A stretch of DNA of 64,000 nt from Morinoia aosen (lineage: Eukaryota > Arthropoda > Malacostraca > Amphipoda > Talitridae). This document shows, piece by piece, positions 11,209-22,210 of the stretch; position 1 is the stretch's first letter; every line of letters begins with the position of its first letter. A program made the translations under genes and the position numbers. The stretch is taken from NCBI GenBank assembly GCA_030386875.1, contig CM059575.1, positions 13,354,293 through 13,418,292 on the forward strand, in the 5' to 3' direction. The notes under the pieces are model-generated. The model was given only the letters and a program-made list of their open reading frames with translations, did no database searches and was not told the origin of the DNA.

Positions 11209-12783
11209 TCTCATCATCGTTATTCCTTAATTTTATAACGCAGATAGTCAAATATTTATGAAGTTTAATTTTTCTAAATAAAAAATGGAAAACTTGTGAT
11301 GTACTGATAATATAAAAAGGCTGATACTAATACTATCGGTACATCTGAATTGAAAACATTACATATAGTTGCTTTTCAAAGGTTTCTCAAGTGAAATTAT
11401 ACTGCAACTTAGTTAGAAGTTTGAAGCTAAATTGTGTTAACACTCGCTGTAAAATATGAATGGAATTAATATTGAATAAACATATTATTACTATTCTTTC
11501 ACACTAAAAAATTATTGAGACGAGGCACTTGTCGCCTCAATCATCACCTTCATCAGGCACTTGACAACATGCCATACCGGCTTAACGTCTTCAGTGGAAT
11601 AAGAATCTCACGTGAGAGCGAACACCTCATACCTTTTTAGAGCAGAAATTTTTTCAGAAATAAGATACACTCTAACGTACTACACATTCGCACTGAAATA
11701 CATTTTGACATTGCTTGAAACTTATTAAATGATTCAGAAACCACCACTGCAACTGTGACGTACAACATCATTCGAATAACTGCCGCGAAAGAGCTTGCCA
11801 GAATGCCAGTCTTGCCAACACGTGCGAGCAGTGTTGCCATCTCTAACTCGAATGCAGATAAAAATTTTGGCTCAGATGAACAACAGGATAGTATTATTTA
11901 ATGTAACCCATACAAAATGATTAAATTGGCATTTAAATACCCTATTACAGTATAACTATCCGCAAGTTAAAGTTTTAGGTAAATTTACCAATTTTTTAGT
12001 TGACAGCTGTGACTAGCAAGTATTCCTCGGTAGCTACCAACTGTAATTTTCATGGCAAATGAATTTTGCTGTCTGAGAGTACTCAAGAATGTTAGCAAGT
12101 ACGATTTTCCCTTAAGAATATTTTTATCTTTCATTTGAGAGTAATTTTAACTCGATAGGTGAATTATTTCAAAAGTTACGAGTGGTAGACTGAAATCTAA
12201 AGTTGCACTCAAGAAATTCTAAAGAAATTTCTGTAGTTTCCAGAAGACCGTTTCCATACCATCTCTGCTGCAGCCTCGAAAGTTTTGCTTGTATGAGCTA
12301 TGAAAAGTTAAAATTTTTAAGCTATTGGTGTCATAAAAATTTATAATTATCGGCATATTCATTGTATTCATTGTATTTTGATTTTTATCGTAGGTATCTC
12401 TCACTATTTCGAGACGGTATATAAATAATAAACCGATGAACAGTTATTCTCTTATTAAACTATTGCATTTCTTTTAATATTGTTATGATTGTCACAATTT
12501 ACTTCTGTTTGTAGGCTATTACGTGTAGTGTTTAATATACGTATTCTTTGAGATTTTTGCCTATTATGGATCTGTCCAAATTGTGCGACCATTGAATTAA
12601 TTTTCGATTTATCTGCAAGCATTTTTTAAAATGAGCCAAGAGCTTGCAACGTTCAAATGAATTCGTTTTCAAAATGGAGCTTCTCCATCGCCTGCTTTAC
12701 GAACTGTTTTTTCTCGGATGAGAATTGCACATATAATTGTTCTGGCAATTATACATATTTTATTAGGCTTGATTGGAATAAAA
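11209..12783. other. AT-rich spacer with one possible miniature MITE
   Basis: No gene is seen. Around 11295-11346 a 50-bp stretch starts tgtgatgtactgata and ends ctatcggtacatc. This looks like the two ends of the hAT-type MITE family of 7864-10571 joined with almost no interior. The remainder (short frames 11637-11840 minus, 12219-12404 minus) has no recognisable domain. Confidence 0.35.
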
Positions 12784-13146
12784 CACACCCTCAGAGGGAT
12801 ACAAATATTGTATCTGTGGGAATTAGAGCTCCCAGGGAGAAAAATGTGAGGGCCCGAGCTGAGAGTTAGGTAGCCCTTCTTTTTGTTGAAATAAAATGTT
12901 TTTTGCTAGGTTAAGGACCACCATTTTTCAATTCACTACTTCCCGGTTTTCCGCACCTCTGATTTTCTTCTTCAACTTTTATCTTATTTCATGAACTTCT
13001 TTCTCATCTTACTGTTTCTGTGCCCCTTCTGCTAAGATTCCTCATTCTCTTATCTCCATACTGAATGGTGCCTTCCTCCTTTCTCTCTTCGATACGCTCT
13101 ATTTTTGTAGCGGTTAGGGAGGCTTTAACTAACTGATAACCTAATC
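12784..13146 (+). mobile_element. SINE-like retroposon with (aatct) tail, copy 1
   Basis: Begins acaccctcagaggg, contains gggcccgagctgagagttag at about 12851, and ends in a cctaatc tail. It is flanked by a direct repeat tggaataaaa at 12774-12783 and 13147-13156, as expected for target-primed insertion. Copy 2 (37041-37318) begins at the same place, which supports this as the natural 5' end. Copy 3 (52128-52437) is shorter at its 5' end. I see no clear tRNA-type A and B boxes, so the parent of the head is unknown. It might instead be the 3' end of a LINE. Confidence 0.75.
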
Positions 13147-13156
13147 TGGAATAAAA

Positions 13157-14132
13157 ACATCCCATTCATAGAGGCCTGAATATTTTAATTGTTATCTCAG
13201 TGTGAAATGTTCTATAATTAGTAAAGCATAAATATAAAATTTCTGTATAGCTTTTTTTATTCATTTCATTATTACTTTGTTCATTTCAAAATTAAGGGGT
13301 TATTTAACATATTTTAATTTTAGTTGCTTAGTATGAAAATTACCTATATATGTTAATTCCATATAATTACTTGAACATGCCAGCGAAATAGATTTGCTCA
13401 ACGCCGGTGACATTTATGAATAAACACTTGAGAGAAATGAGTCAGCAGGTATGTTGCGCGACCGTTAATCAAATAGGTCGAACGCAAGCCGACATTCTCT
13501 TCTTGAATTCGGCCATGAGCGAGGGCTCGATTTTTCCGGCTTGTTTCCGTCTAAATGAGACTAGCGGATAGCCGTCGAACGGCAAATTTTGGTCGAGAGC
13601 GGCCGACAGAGGAACGTTCTGACCTTCTACGGCCATCTTTCACTGTGTTCTGCTACCTGTCGACCTAAAAACGGCATGGATTTTTAACTGGGGTGGCAGA
13701 GGGAGGAGAGGGCTTGTTACATGAAGGCAAGCATTGGTTCATACTGCTGGAGGTTTCACGTGGAAAGGCTGTCAACTTAGAACAGTCATTCAACTCATTA
13801 TGCTGCTTGCATAATCATTAGAGTATTCAATTTCTTCATTCAGGTCATGGGAGTTTTTGACATAGGAGATAAAATGTGAAGTTTGTCTCAACGATCATCT
13901 TAGAGCAATTTATTGAAGAAAATGATGCGTTTCTTCTTGCGTAATAGGCCAAGTGCGGACATTGTTACTAGCTTCGTTAACAGTAACAATTTTTGCATTT
14001 GTTCGCAGCGGAATCAGTTTAAGACAAATTTTTCTGCACAGACTCGATGCCATATACAACTGCTGACCACTGCAGGCGCTCACATCATAAATATGAGAAA
14101 AAACATGCTCTGTCATGATGAATTTGTTTAAC
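13157..14132. other. Spacer, partly GC-rich
   Basis: AT-rich at first, then a GC-richer part at 13480-13680 with repeated cggcc/cgacc wording similar in style to 7065-7195. A minus-strand frame at 13910-14116 has no recognisable domain. Nothing further is supported. Confidence 0.3.
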
Positions 14133-15318
14133 TTAGTAAGGTGATGGGACGATCAAGAGGCTAGTTATATAGTTCGTAAAAGGAGGTGCGCGTTCAATCT
14201 CATCATAGAGATCATTGAGACGTTCGGAAGTTATGGTGTGAATCTTGTATGCGCTATCAATGTCATCTCTGTTGATTTTTGTGAGACTATTGTCTCCAAC
14301 ATGAAAAGTGTCTAAAGGGGATTCCGTATTAGGATGGTTATTCGCAGCTACCACCGGCGTAAAATCATGAGCACTGATACAATAATTTAAAGCAAAAAGC
14401 TGTTCTGTAATCATTTGAATATTTGATACAGGGGAAAAAATCGACACTGGGCTTGGGGGAGAATTTTGTCTCAACTCTTTATTGAGAAATGCGGCTGTAA
14501 GAGACAGCGTTTTATTTTTTAAGTGAATAGTTTGGGAACTAGTCATTTGGAGAGGGTGTAAGTGCCCATCAAAAGCTGTAGCAGGTCTGTTTGTATTGTT
14601 CTTCACTGAAAGTCCTACGTCATCCTCGCAGTTTACGCTCTGAGGTATTTTACTGCCACTATCAGCTGCTGCGCATGCATATTCAAACATAAATCCGCCT
14701 TCTGAAATGCCAACTCACAATTCATTACTCAAATTAAAATTAAAATTATCCCTTTTACTTTCTAACTGGTCGCTCACATCTAAAATTTTATCGCGTTCAA
14801 GCGATGACGTTGGTGTTGGTGTCTTCGTCGGTGGTGAACATTTTTGAGCTTTCTCAGTGACGGACGCAGGACAGGTGAGATGTCGCCATGACGCAATCAT
14901 TAGAACGAGACAAATGAGCTGGCGGCGCTGTGGAAGCTCCCACCAGCGATGAGGTACCTTCTTTACTCGAGATTGTTGACTTTGTGGATGATCAATCTTC
15001 TCGGACACAGTTTAAAGTGTGGGGTTGTAAGTCGAGTGTTGCTTGTGTGCAATTACTTGAATTTGCTTCAGGTGTGTACGTAGTTGGTGTCAAAAATTGA
15101 GAAGCTAAGACGTACTTTGAATTATTGCAAGTGGCGCTTGAAAGATTTTCACCCGTGTCGGATGATTCTGATTTTGCGGTCATAACTAGTGGTACTTTAG
15201 ACTTTGAGAGGCATTTGTTGATGTTAGACTTCATGAACGTCTTAAAGATGCCTCTGTTGTTTGGAGCGTTTGAAGCCCATGAACTGGTAGTTTCATGCGT
15301 GCGGCTTTTGCTTCCCAC
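14133..15318 (-). pseudogene. Decayed unidentified coding region, minus strand
   Basis: Three consecutive minus-strand frames (14992-15318, 14715-15008, 14133-14690) abut or overlap in order and share a serine, threonine and asparagine-rich composition. They probably represent one frame of about 390 codons broken by two frameshifts. No domain, zinc knuckle or catalytic motif is recognised. The composition recalls the linker of the OTU-bearing LINE at 5622-6760, which lies on the same strand, so a LINE ORF1 is one possibility. A retroelement gag is another. Confidence 0.35.
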
Positions 15319-16279
15319 CTTTCCGCTTTATTGTTGGTTCATTACGCTTCGTACTTAAGCTTTCGTTCAAAACTTCACTGGAGGATGTTCTATTTTTAGA
15401 TGGGGTAACCATCCGGGTAGTTGAGCAAGTTCAATATAGATACATTGCGAAATTGATAGAAGAGAAGAAAAATTACATTTTTGTTCACTGAGTTGAAATT
15501 GGGTGATTAAATTTCAACGAGAAGTATAGCAATTGAAGGATAAGTGAGAGCTTGCTGCTCGTAAAGGTTAGAAAAATAGGAGACATATCTCCTTTAAAAA
15601 AGAAACTGCTAGGCGATGAAAAGAAACTAGACTCAGAAACACATAAAAATATCGCCTTTTGATGGTCAAGGAAGAAGGACATCGTATGCTAGCAAGGCTG
15701 CGCTGCATTCATTTGACCACAGGCTTGGGAGGAACGAGGAAGTGTGGAGGAGAGGGTCGGCTGGGAGGGAGGAAGGAGTGTGGGCGCAGGCTTGGCAAAG
15801 CAGGGCCCTCATAAAGGTATATTGTTTCAGATCTGTACTGGGTTTCACCTTTTACTCAGTTTCACAACGTTTCATATTTAGAGAAATTGTTTTCCCTCTT
15901 TCACGTTCTTCGTCACTATTTCACCAAAATTTGTCAATAAAAGGACAGAGTTACTTACTGGCAAAGTAATTTGAACACAATTTTGGGAATTGAATGGCAA
16001 AATTGAGCGTCATAGACATTCAACATAATTTTTTTTGCCATAGCAGATGAGAATTGCATAAAATTTATCACTGTATTTTATGTTAGTCTTCACAAAATTC
16101 AACTTTGCAACTCCATCGAGTCTTTTTTGTTTCCACGCTAGTATTCGCAGAAAATTTGTTCTATTTCACGTCAGTGGGGGTGACAAGGGGACGCAGAAGT
16201 GGGAGGAGGAGGTGCTGTGGTTGACCACGGAGGAAGGCGGCACCGAGGGCTGCTACACAAACTTCGAGTGGAGACAGAA
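15319..16279. other. Spacer without recognised genes
   Basis: Short frames only (15485-15682 minus, 15742-15969, 16080-16286), none with a recognisable domain. A purine-rich patch occurs at 15725-15790. No repeat structure seen. Confidence 0.35.
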
Positions 16280-16525
16280 TTTATAGAAAGCACCAAACAA
16301 ACAAACAACGGCCTCTACGGATGCTTTATTTCCAATTTCAAGCCTGATACATATCACCTTGTACATTGGATTTTCAAATGCCTTATAACTAACATCAAGA
16401 CGCCATGACGCTTTTCCCCGGTCAAGACCGGTACCCATTTCAGACACCTACAGACCGGGACTCGAACCCTCGTTTGCCCGCACGGAGGCAGGTCCTAAAG
16501 CCACACGGCTACGACGAACACGAGC
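16280..16525 (-). mobile_element. tRNA-derived SINE, copy 1
   Basis: On the minus strand the head (about 16450-16515) reads tagccgtgtggc followed some 40 bases later by ggttcgagtcc. These match RNA polymerase III A-box and B-box consensus sequences in a tRNA-like arrangement. The body (atgggtaccgg, ataaggcatttgaaaatcc, caggcttgaaattggaaata) is shared with the SINE at 63270-63570. The 3' tail is gcatccgtagaggccg followed by (gttt)n, seen on the plus strand as aacaaacaaac at 16297-16309. It is probably too diverged to be active. Confidence 0.8.
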
Positions 16526-16899
16526 ACAAGTCTGTTTTGCACTATAAAATTGATTCCAACTGAATTTATTTGATGACTGTTTTCCAATTTCATGATTCAA
16601 TGAGGTAGAAAACACATTCACGGATACTCAGTTCAAGTTTGGGGTTTTGGAAAAGTTTCGTTCCCTCACATTTTGTAATGTTTGATGCCGCGTTTACGCG
16701 GAGCGCCTGTTCACTTCCGCACCGCACGAACTTCTCCGAAACGTTTTATAGATTTGACGATGTGTAATATTAAATAATTCTAAACCTACGAGTTCCTCGT
16801 TTTTAAATTCCTAAAAACTAGACTATAATGCACACACAATTGATTCATTCAAAAATTTATAAGTACTTAATAAACGTACGGATCTCTATAAACTCTCCA

Positions 16900-17400
16900 T
16901 TTGTAATTTCATGTATAAATCACAGACCAATGATGGCGACAAAAACCTCAAACAATTGTTAACTGCACAAACTGGTCAACACGGGCATTTAACCCATCAT
17001 CGAAAAAAGCTTCATTCTTCTTTATTACTTCAAAGCTCGGTCACAGCACAGCATCCTTTTCGTTGGAACTAAAACTTAAACTCAACCCCTGCGGAGATCG
17101 GTGAAAGTAATTCTTACAGAGTATGCAAAAGAAATCTTGAATCTCACTTCCTGTCTATATATTAGTCATGTGAAATAGCCAAGTCATATCTGTTCTCCTT
17201 CATGACTGATCCTGATCGGGTTATTTGCCATGGCTACTATCGTTGATCTTCAGTCTGTTCTTAATTCGTTTCTAGAATATAATTTTAACATCTAGCCATT
17301 ATAAACTATTTTGTAAAATAAAATATCGCATATCGAGTTAACGAATCCATTGATCAGTCTAAAGTGCAATTAGGTTTAATGAATCAAGTTAGACATTACC
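16900..17400 (+). mobile_element. 3' end of a CR1/jockey-like LINE
   Basis: Closely parallels 51690-52115. Shared landmarks in the same order are gatggcgaca, caattgttaactgc, aactggtca, catttaaccc, aaagctcggtcacagcacag, ttcgttggaactaaaactt, cctgcggaga and aaagaaatcttga. This is the C-terminal tail of ORF2 plus 3' UTR. The copy is 5'-truncated at about 16900, which is typical for LINE insertion. Confidence 0.75.
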
Positions 17401-17879
17401 GTTCACTAAGATGTCTCAAGCGTATAGAGGTCGAAATTCTAAGTAATTATATCAAATCCAGCACATGCTGCTCTGGTTGCTTGTCAAATGAAAATGATTC
17501 CATCAAATTTTCATGAACATTGGTCAATATTTAATGGTCGCGCAAAACGAACGTTTTTCATAGCTCCTGTGAGATTCGACCTGAATTTCCATCAAGTAAT
17601 AAAATTCTGGCTTTTTCTTCTATTGCAAATAGACCGACAATGGCGGCATAAATTTGATATTTATTAAAACTATTATAAAATACCATCGATATTAAATAAA
17701 TATAAACTCCGTCAAATTTTCCTTTTCAATATATTGAAAATATATTCATCATAAGGCAAGATATTTTACCTCATCAAGAATCACGTCTCAGGACAACTAA
17801 TGTTTTACCAGTAATGTAACTGATCGACATCGACTTCTGATTTCCTGCAGAAAACAAAGTGTATTTGCCGTAGTATGTG
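17401..17879. other. AT-rich spacer before the satellite
   Basis: No gene, repeat or inverted structure recognised. AT-rich. Confidence 0.35.
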
Positions 17880-18425
17880 CTGTAGAGGGGTGAGAGGTAT
17901 TGGGGTGAGTGGTGCCTTTCTGTAGAGGGGTGATTTGTGCCTTGCTGTAGAGAGGCGAGTGGTACCTCGCTGTAGAGAGGTGAGTGGTGCCTCACTGTAG
18001 AGTGATGAGTGGTGCCTTGCTGTAGAGAGGTGAGTGGTACCTCGCTGTAGAGAGGTGAGTGGTGCCTCACTGTAGAGAGATGAGTGGTGCCTTGCTGTAG
18101 AGGGGTGAGTGGTGACTAGCTGTAGAGGGGTGACGGGTGCCTCGCTGTAGAGAGGTGAGTGGTGCTTTGCTGTAAAGGGGTGAGTAGTGCCTTCCTGTAG
18201 AGGGGTGAGTGGTGCCTCGCTGTAGAGGGGTGAGTGATGCCTTGCTGTAGAGGAGTGAGTGGGGCCTTGCTGTAGAGGGGTGAGTGGTGTGCTGTAGAGG
18301 GGTGAGTGGTGCCTCGCTGTAGAGGGGTGAGTGGTGCCTTGCTGTAGAGGGGTAAGTGGTGCCTTGCTGTAAAGGGGTGAGTGGTGCAATGCGCCTTCCT
18401 GTAGAGGGGTGAGTGGCACCATAAG
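17880..18425. repeat. 25-bp satellite array
   Basis: About 22 tandem units near gagtggtgccttgctgtagagg with a trailing ggt (25 bp in all). Main variants are gcctcgc, gcctcac and gagaggt. The unit has no stop codon in any of the three minus-strand frames, so long overlapping reverse frames (17774-18070, 17805-18422, 18067-18432, 18116-18520) arise automatically and read as a 25-residue repeat rich in P, L, T, S and H. At 18410-18470 the array ends with a short inverted segment (ggcaccataaggcacc, then tcacacctctactcaccc). Confidence 0.92.
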
Positions 18426-18990
18426 GCACCACTCACACCTCTACTCACCCTATGAGGCACAGTAAGATGAGTGAAAGCTAAATTTACGCAATAAGTCAGG
18501 TGCAAAAGCAAAAAAAACAAACAAGCTAACGAAAATTTGAAAATCGTGGCAGAAGTCTGATTCGCAGGTATCTACGATATGCGAGCTCAGTTTATCCTAG
18601 GGAAGCATCATCATTATTATTATGTAAGAAAGTTTAAGTGTTCCTTTACCACGAAAAAGATTTCCAAAGAGAGGAAGGATGAAGGCACCATTTAGTATGG
18701 AGTTGCGGGAACACGGAATCTATGCACGTTGCACAAGGTGCATAGAAACAGTAAGCCAGGAAATAAGTTATGAAATATTTTTTATTGTAAATAGAGCTCA
18801 ACTCATGCCCTTACAACGTTGACCGCTGCACGCTATACCAGTGACCGCCGCACAACCTGACGCCCAGCAGAAAACTGAACAAAATGCGTGACCAGTACAA
18901 GACGAGATAGGAAGCTGAAAATATTCCTGTTTAAATTTATCTCGACAGGAAACAAGGGCAACAAGTGCCGGAGTTTGTCCGATTCACTTC
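18426..18990. other. Spacer with an antisense scrap of the aatct-tail retroposon
   Basis: At about 18655-18725 the minus strand matches part of the retroposon at 52128-52437 (gcatagattcc, ccatactaaatggtgccttc, ttcctctctt). The remainder shows no gene. Confidence 0.45.
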
Positions 18991-19402
18991 GATTTCTTGG
19001 GACACCCTACTGTTCACCTTAGAATAGCGTTGATGGTAGGATGCCCTAGGAAGTCGCTGAACTTATTCGGGCCCAAAAGTAGCTATACTCAAATTTGATC
19101 ATCGTATTATACCTAAGGAATAATCTACTTCTGTATCGTTTGTGGTAAATAAATTGTTTCAATTTTTTAAAATCAATCTTGATGGGGTGTTAGTGACTCC
19201 GCGCAGTGAGGACGTTCCCAAAGTGCCCAATTGGTTAATGATCATGCATTTCTAGCCAAAAAGAGTGCACACTCAAACCATGAGGATCCATGAGTAAATT
19301 TCATCTAACCAAAATCCAAAAATCGAACAAAAAGTGTGATATTCCTTAATAAAAAGCACTCAACTCTTGCTTTTTCTTTTTTGCGAGTGTCTCCCTTCTC
19401 AC
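18991..19402 (+). mobile_element. 5' region of the host LINE
   Basis: Non-coding leader just upstream of LINE ORF1. The block ttagaatagcgttgatggtaggatg at 19020-19044 recurs at 52527-52550, next to the 3' end of the same LINE on the far side of the nested insertions. It may therefore be repeat sequence shared by the LINE ends or a neighbouring copy. The exact LINE start is not determined. Confidence 0.4.
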
Positions 19403-20203
19403 ATGATGGCGGCAAGAAGCCCAAGCAAGAAAAACAGTCAGGGTACGCTGGAGCTTGACTATCCAGACTTACAAAAACTGTCAAAACAGAGTAAGCAAGT
19501 AGTCTCCATCCTAATTGATCATTTCAACTTATGAATGAAGAAATTTCAAAGCGATATTAGTGACTAGAAAACAATGATTGAAACGCCAATGTAGAAAGAA
19601 TCTAAGCAAAAGGCAATTATAGAGGAGCAAAATAAGAAGATAGATAGCATAGTCTCTCGTCTAGAGCGATTCGAAAGGGAAGAAGAACGTGAAGAGTTGG
19701 AAAACAAAAAACGCACTCTGGTTATCTCAAGGGAAATACCGCAATCCCGTTCTGGAGAAGATGGCAAAGAAACTGTGTGCAAGCTCCTGAAGGACCAAAT
19801 CAACATCAACCTAAGTAACTCTGACATCATTACAGCGAATCGGTTGGGGGAAAAACCTGCACCTGGAAACGTCGATAGAAGGAAGATTACTTTAGAGCTA
19901 CGACATTACGAAAAGAAGCAAGAAGTTTTGACAGTCTGCCGTGTGACTGAACCGAAATTCTACATAAATGAATATTTCATGCCTTCGCGAGCAAATATAA
20001 TGTACACTCTGAGATTGGTCAAACGAAAATTTCCGGAACAAATAGGACTCGCAAGAAGTCTGGATGGTAATATCAAAGTCTACTCTCCAAAGATACCTGG
20101 ACGCGCATCTCCAAGACCTCTGACCATCAAAACGCCCGAAGCGCTTGATCAGTATTTATTACAACATGTCGGCAAGCCCTCAGAAGAAATTATTCGTAAT
20201 TAG
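19403..20203 (+). pseudogene. LINE ORF1 (coiled coil plus RNA-binding domain), decayed
   Basis: The frame starts at the ATG at 19403 (MMAARSPSKKN...), meets a stop at about 19532 and resumes. The 19600-19700 part is a charged coiled coil rich in E and R. The intact stretch 19697-20203 reads NKKRTLVISREIPQS, later ITANRLGEK and RRKITLELRHYEKK, then a C-terminal NEYFMPSRANIMYTLR. This is the L1-ORF1p-like nucleic-acid-binding pattern found in ORF1 of many CR1/jockey-group elements. The product would coat LINE RNA in a ribonucleoprotein. At least two premature stops make it non-functional. Confidence 0.7.
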
Positions 20204-20814
20204 TATTTTTATGGAATGACGTACTTGATTTAATATTATTTTGATCTCTGTCCATATGATTTCTTATTGTTTTCTGATAAAATCTTCTTGGCATCTTCAC
20301 GGCACCCACGTCGAACTTGCAGCTTTGTTTTGCTGCTGACTAAATTGTTTTTAATTTCCTTCTTTTTCCTCATTTTTTATCGAATGTTCATACCGAATTT
20401 GCTGTTCAGACTTGAATTATGTGTTACCTCATATGTTTCTATGTATGAAAATAATTTAGATACTCAAGATCTTTATATTAATTAAATAACTTCGCTGTCA
20501 CTTCGATTCAAATTCGTTCTTTACTACATCTTATGTGTTATATGCGGATACAACTGGTATGACAGCCTTGTAACTACATTATTCGCAATCTATGATCCCT
20601 AATGCTCCCGCTCATGGACTGAGTTTACGCTCTCCTTATGAACTCATACTAGATTTTAGACAATTTAGACTAATAATCTCTGTGTGTTTTAGTTTCTTTT
20701 CACCTTTTAAATTTAATTATAAGTAGGAATGTCTTTATTTTTATCTTGACCCTGTAGTCTGTTTAATTTTTTATTTTTTACGTCACATTTTACTTACTAT
20801 TTATTAATTTTAAA
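20204..20814 (+). other. LINE inter-ORF region
   Basis: AT-rich sequence between ORF1 and the start of ORF2. A small frame at 20267-20485 is hydrophobic but has no recognisable domain and is not called. Confidence 0.4.
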
Positions 20815-21618
20815 GACTGACCATGTTGATATATTCGATAATATTGATCTAGATCTTAATCATTTGAATGAACTGCATCCAAATCTAAATGAAACTGGGA
20901 ATTGTAATTACCTAAATATTAAAAAAATTTTATGAATCGATGAGAAAAACCTGTAACGATTTTTCCCTATTATGTTGGAACTGTTGGTCCATTTATCCGA
21001 AAATAGATGAAATACCTTGTACTATCACTGAGCTAAACAGCAATTTTGATGTTCTTAGTTTCACCGAAAGTTGGCTAGATGACTCATCTAAAGCCCTAAT
21101 TCAAATTCAAAACTATTATAGCCATCATTCACCCCGTAATAACAAACGTGGTGGTGGCATCAGTACGTACATATCTAAGCACATGTCTTCTAAAATAATA
21201 TCAAGTGTAACTATGAATTGTGGACACATTGAGACTCTATTTATAGAACTAACGAAAAATGGTAAACGGATTATACTTGGAACTGTATATAGGCTCCCAA
21301 CAGCTTGTAACGTCTCTTTCCTGAACGAACATCAAAGCATAATATCTCAGTTTAACAAGTCTCTATACAATGACATAATAATCTGCGGGGATTTCAACTA
21401 CGATATTCTACAATATGGAAGCTGTGAGCAAATCACAAACTTCATAAATATTTTTCAGTCAAACTCCTTCCTTACAATCATAACGAAACCTACACGTGTT
21501 GCATCAGAATCTGCAACGATGCTCGATAATATTTTTATGTTAGATCCGACTGATTTTGTTACCGGAATAATAATTTCTGACTTATCTGACCGTTTTCCAG
21601 TGCTTCTCATTATCAGGA
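20815..21618 (+). pseudogene. LINE ORF2, apurinic endonuclease part
   Basis: The start near 20815 (TDHVDIFDNIDLDLNHLNEL) is followed by a frameshift near 20925. The main frame, 20940-21668, then has SFTESWLDD (the E of the catalytic triad), GGGISTYI, GTVYRLP, and IICGDFNYDIL (the G-D-F-N motif). The frame ends in SDLSDRFPVLLII, where the usual S-D-H catalytic motif has become S-D-R. Sequence after about 21618 belongs to the inserted LTR element. The endonuclease would nick target DNA for primed reverse transcription. The changed SDH motif and the frameshift indicate a dead copy. ORF2 resumes at about 26137. Confidence 0.8.
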
Positions 21619-22210
21619 TATTAAGATGTCGTCCATGTAGTCCTCGGTATTTTGCAGTCCTGCAGTGACTTGACGAATAAGGTGGGAAAAAGAGGCTGGA
21701 GCATTTGCTAGGCCGAAAGGCATGACGTTGAATTCATAGAGGCCAGACCTAGTTTTGAAAGCGGTGTATGGCGGGACTCAGGGTGTAGAGGTACCTGCCA
21801 ATATCCACTGGTCAGATCCATTTTGCTGAAGATTTTTTGTCAGCTAAATTGGTGAAAATAGCAGTGGTGTCTGCTATTTGCACGGAATCGAATACTGTCT
21901 GGCTGCTGAGGCGCCTGTAGTCCAGATAAAATCGGTGGGTACCGTTTTTCTTCCGGACGGCAAGGAGCGGTGAATAGTAAGGTGATGTGGATGACGTCAC
22001 GATTCCCATCCTCATCCACTTCTCTAAACTTGACTGCAGTTCAGGCTCCAGTGCTAGGGGAAGTGGATACGAATGTTGAAGTCAAAAACGGGAAAGATCC
22101 TTCAATTTTATTTCATGAACTGCCCTGCTGATTTTTCCGGGAGTATCTGTGAAAAGATTTAGATATTCTCCAAGTAGTTCCTGGAGTTCTGAGCGTTGTG
22201 TTGTAGTCAA
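21619..22210 (-). pseudogene. Gmr1-like reverse transcriptase, N-terminal part
   Basis: Begins in the same frame as the end of integrase with LTTTQRSELQELLGEYLNLFTDTPG, the usual start of Ty3 reverse transcriptase. After a frame change at about 22080 it has MRMGIVTSSTSPYYSPLLAV, then RKKNGTHRFYLDYRRL (21812-22015), and after further shifts DLTSGYWQVPLH (a catalytic aspartate), [14 protein letters not shown] and finally YMDDILIS at about 21620-21645. The copy ends right after the second catalytic motif. At least three frameshifts. The enzyme would copy element RNA to DNA in the capsid, but it is broken here. Confidence 0.75.

Noticed and set aside
16440-16520. tRNA gene on the minus strand
   Set aside because: A and B boxes are present, but they continue into a SINE body and (gttt)n tail shared with 63270-63570, so it is the head of a SINE.
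17774-18520. Four overlapping reverse frames of 98-205 codons
   Set aside because: All are readings of the 25-bp satellite, which has no stop codons on that strand.
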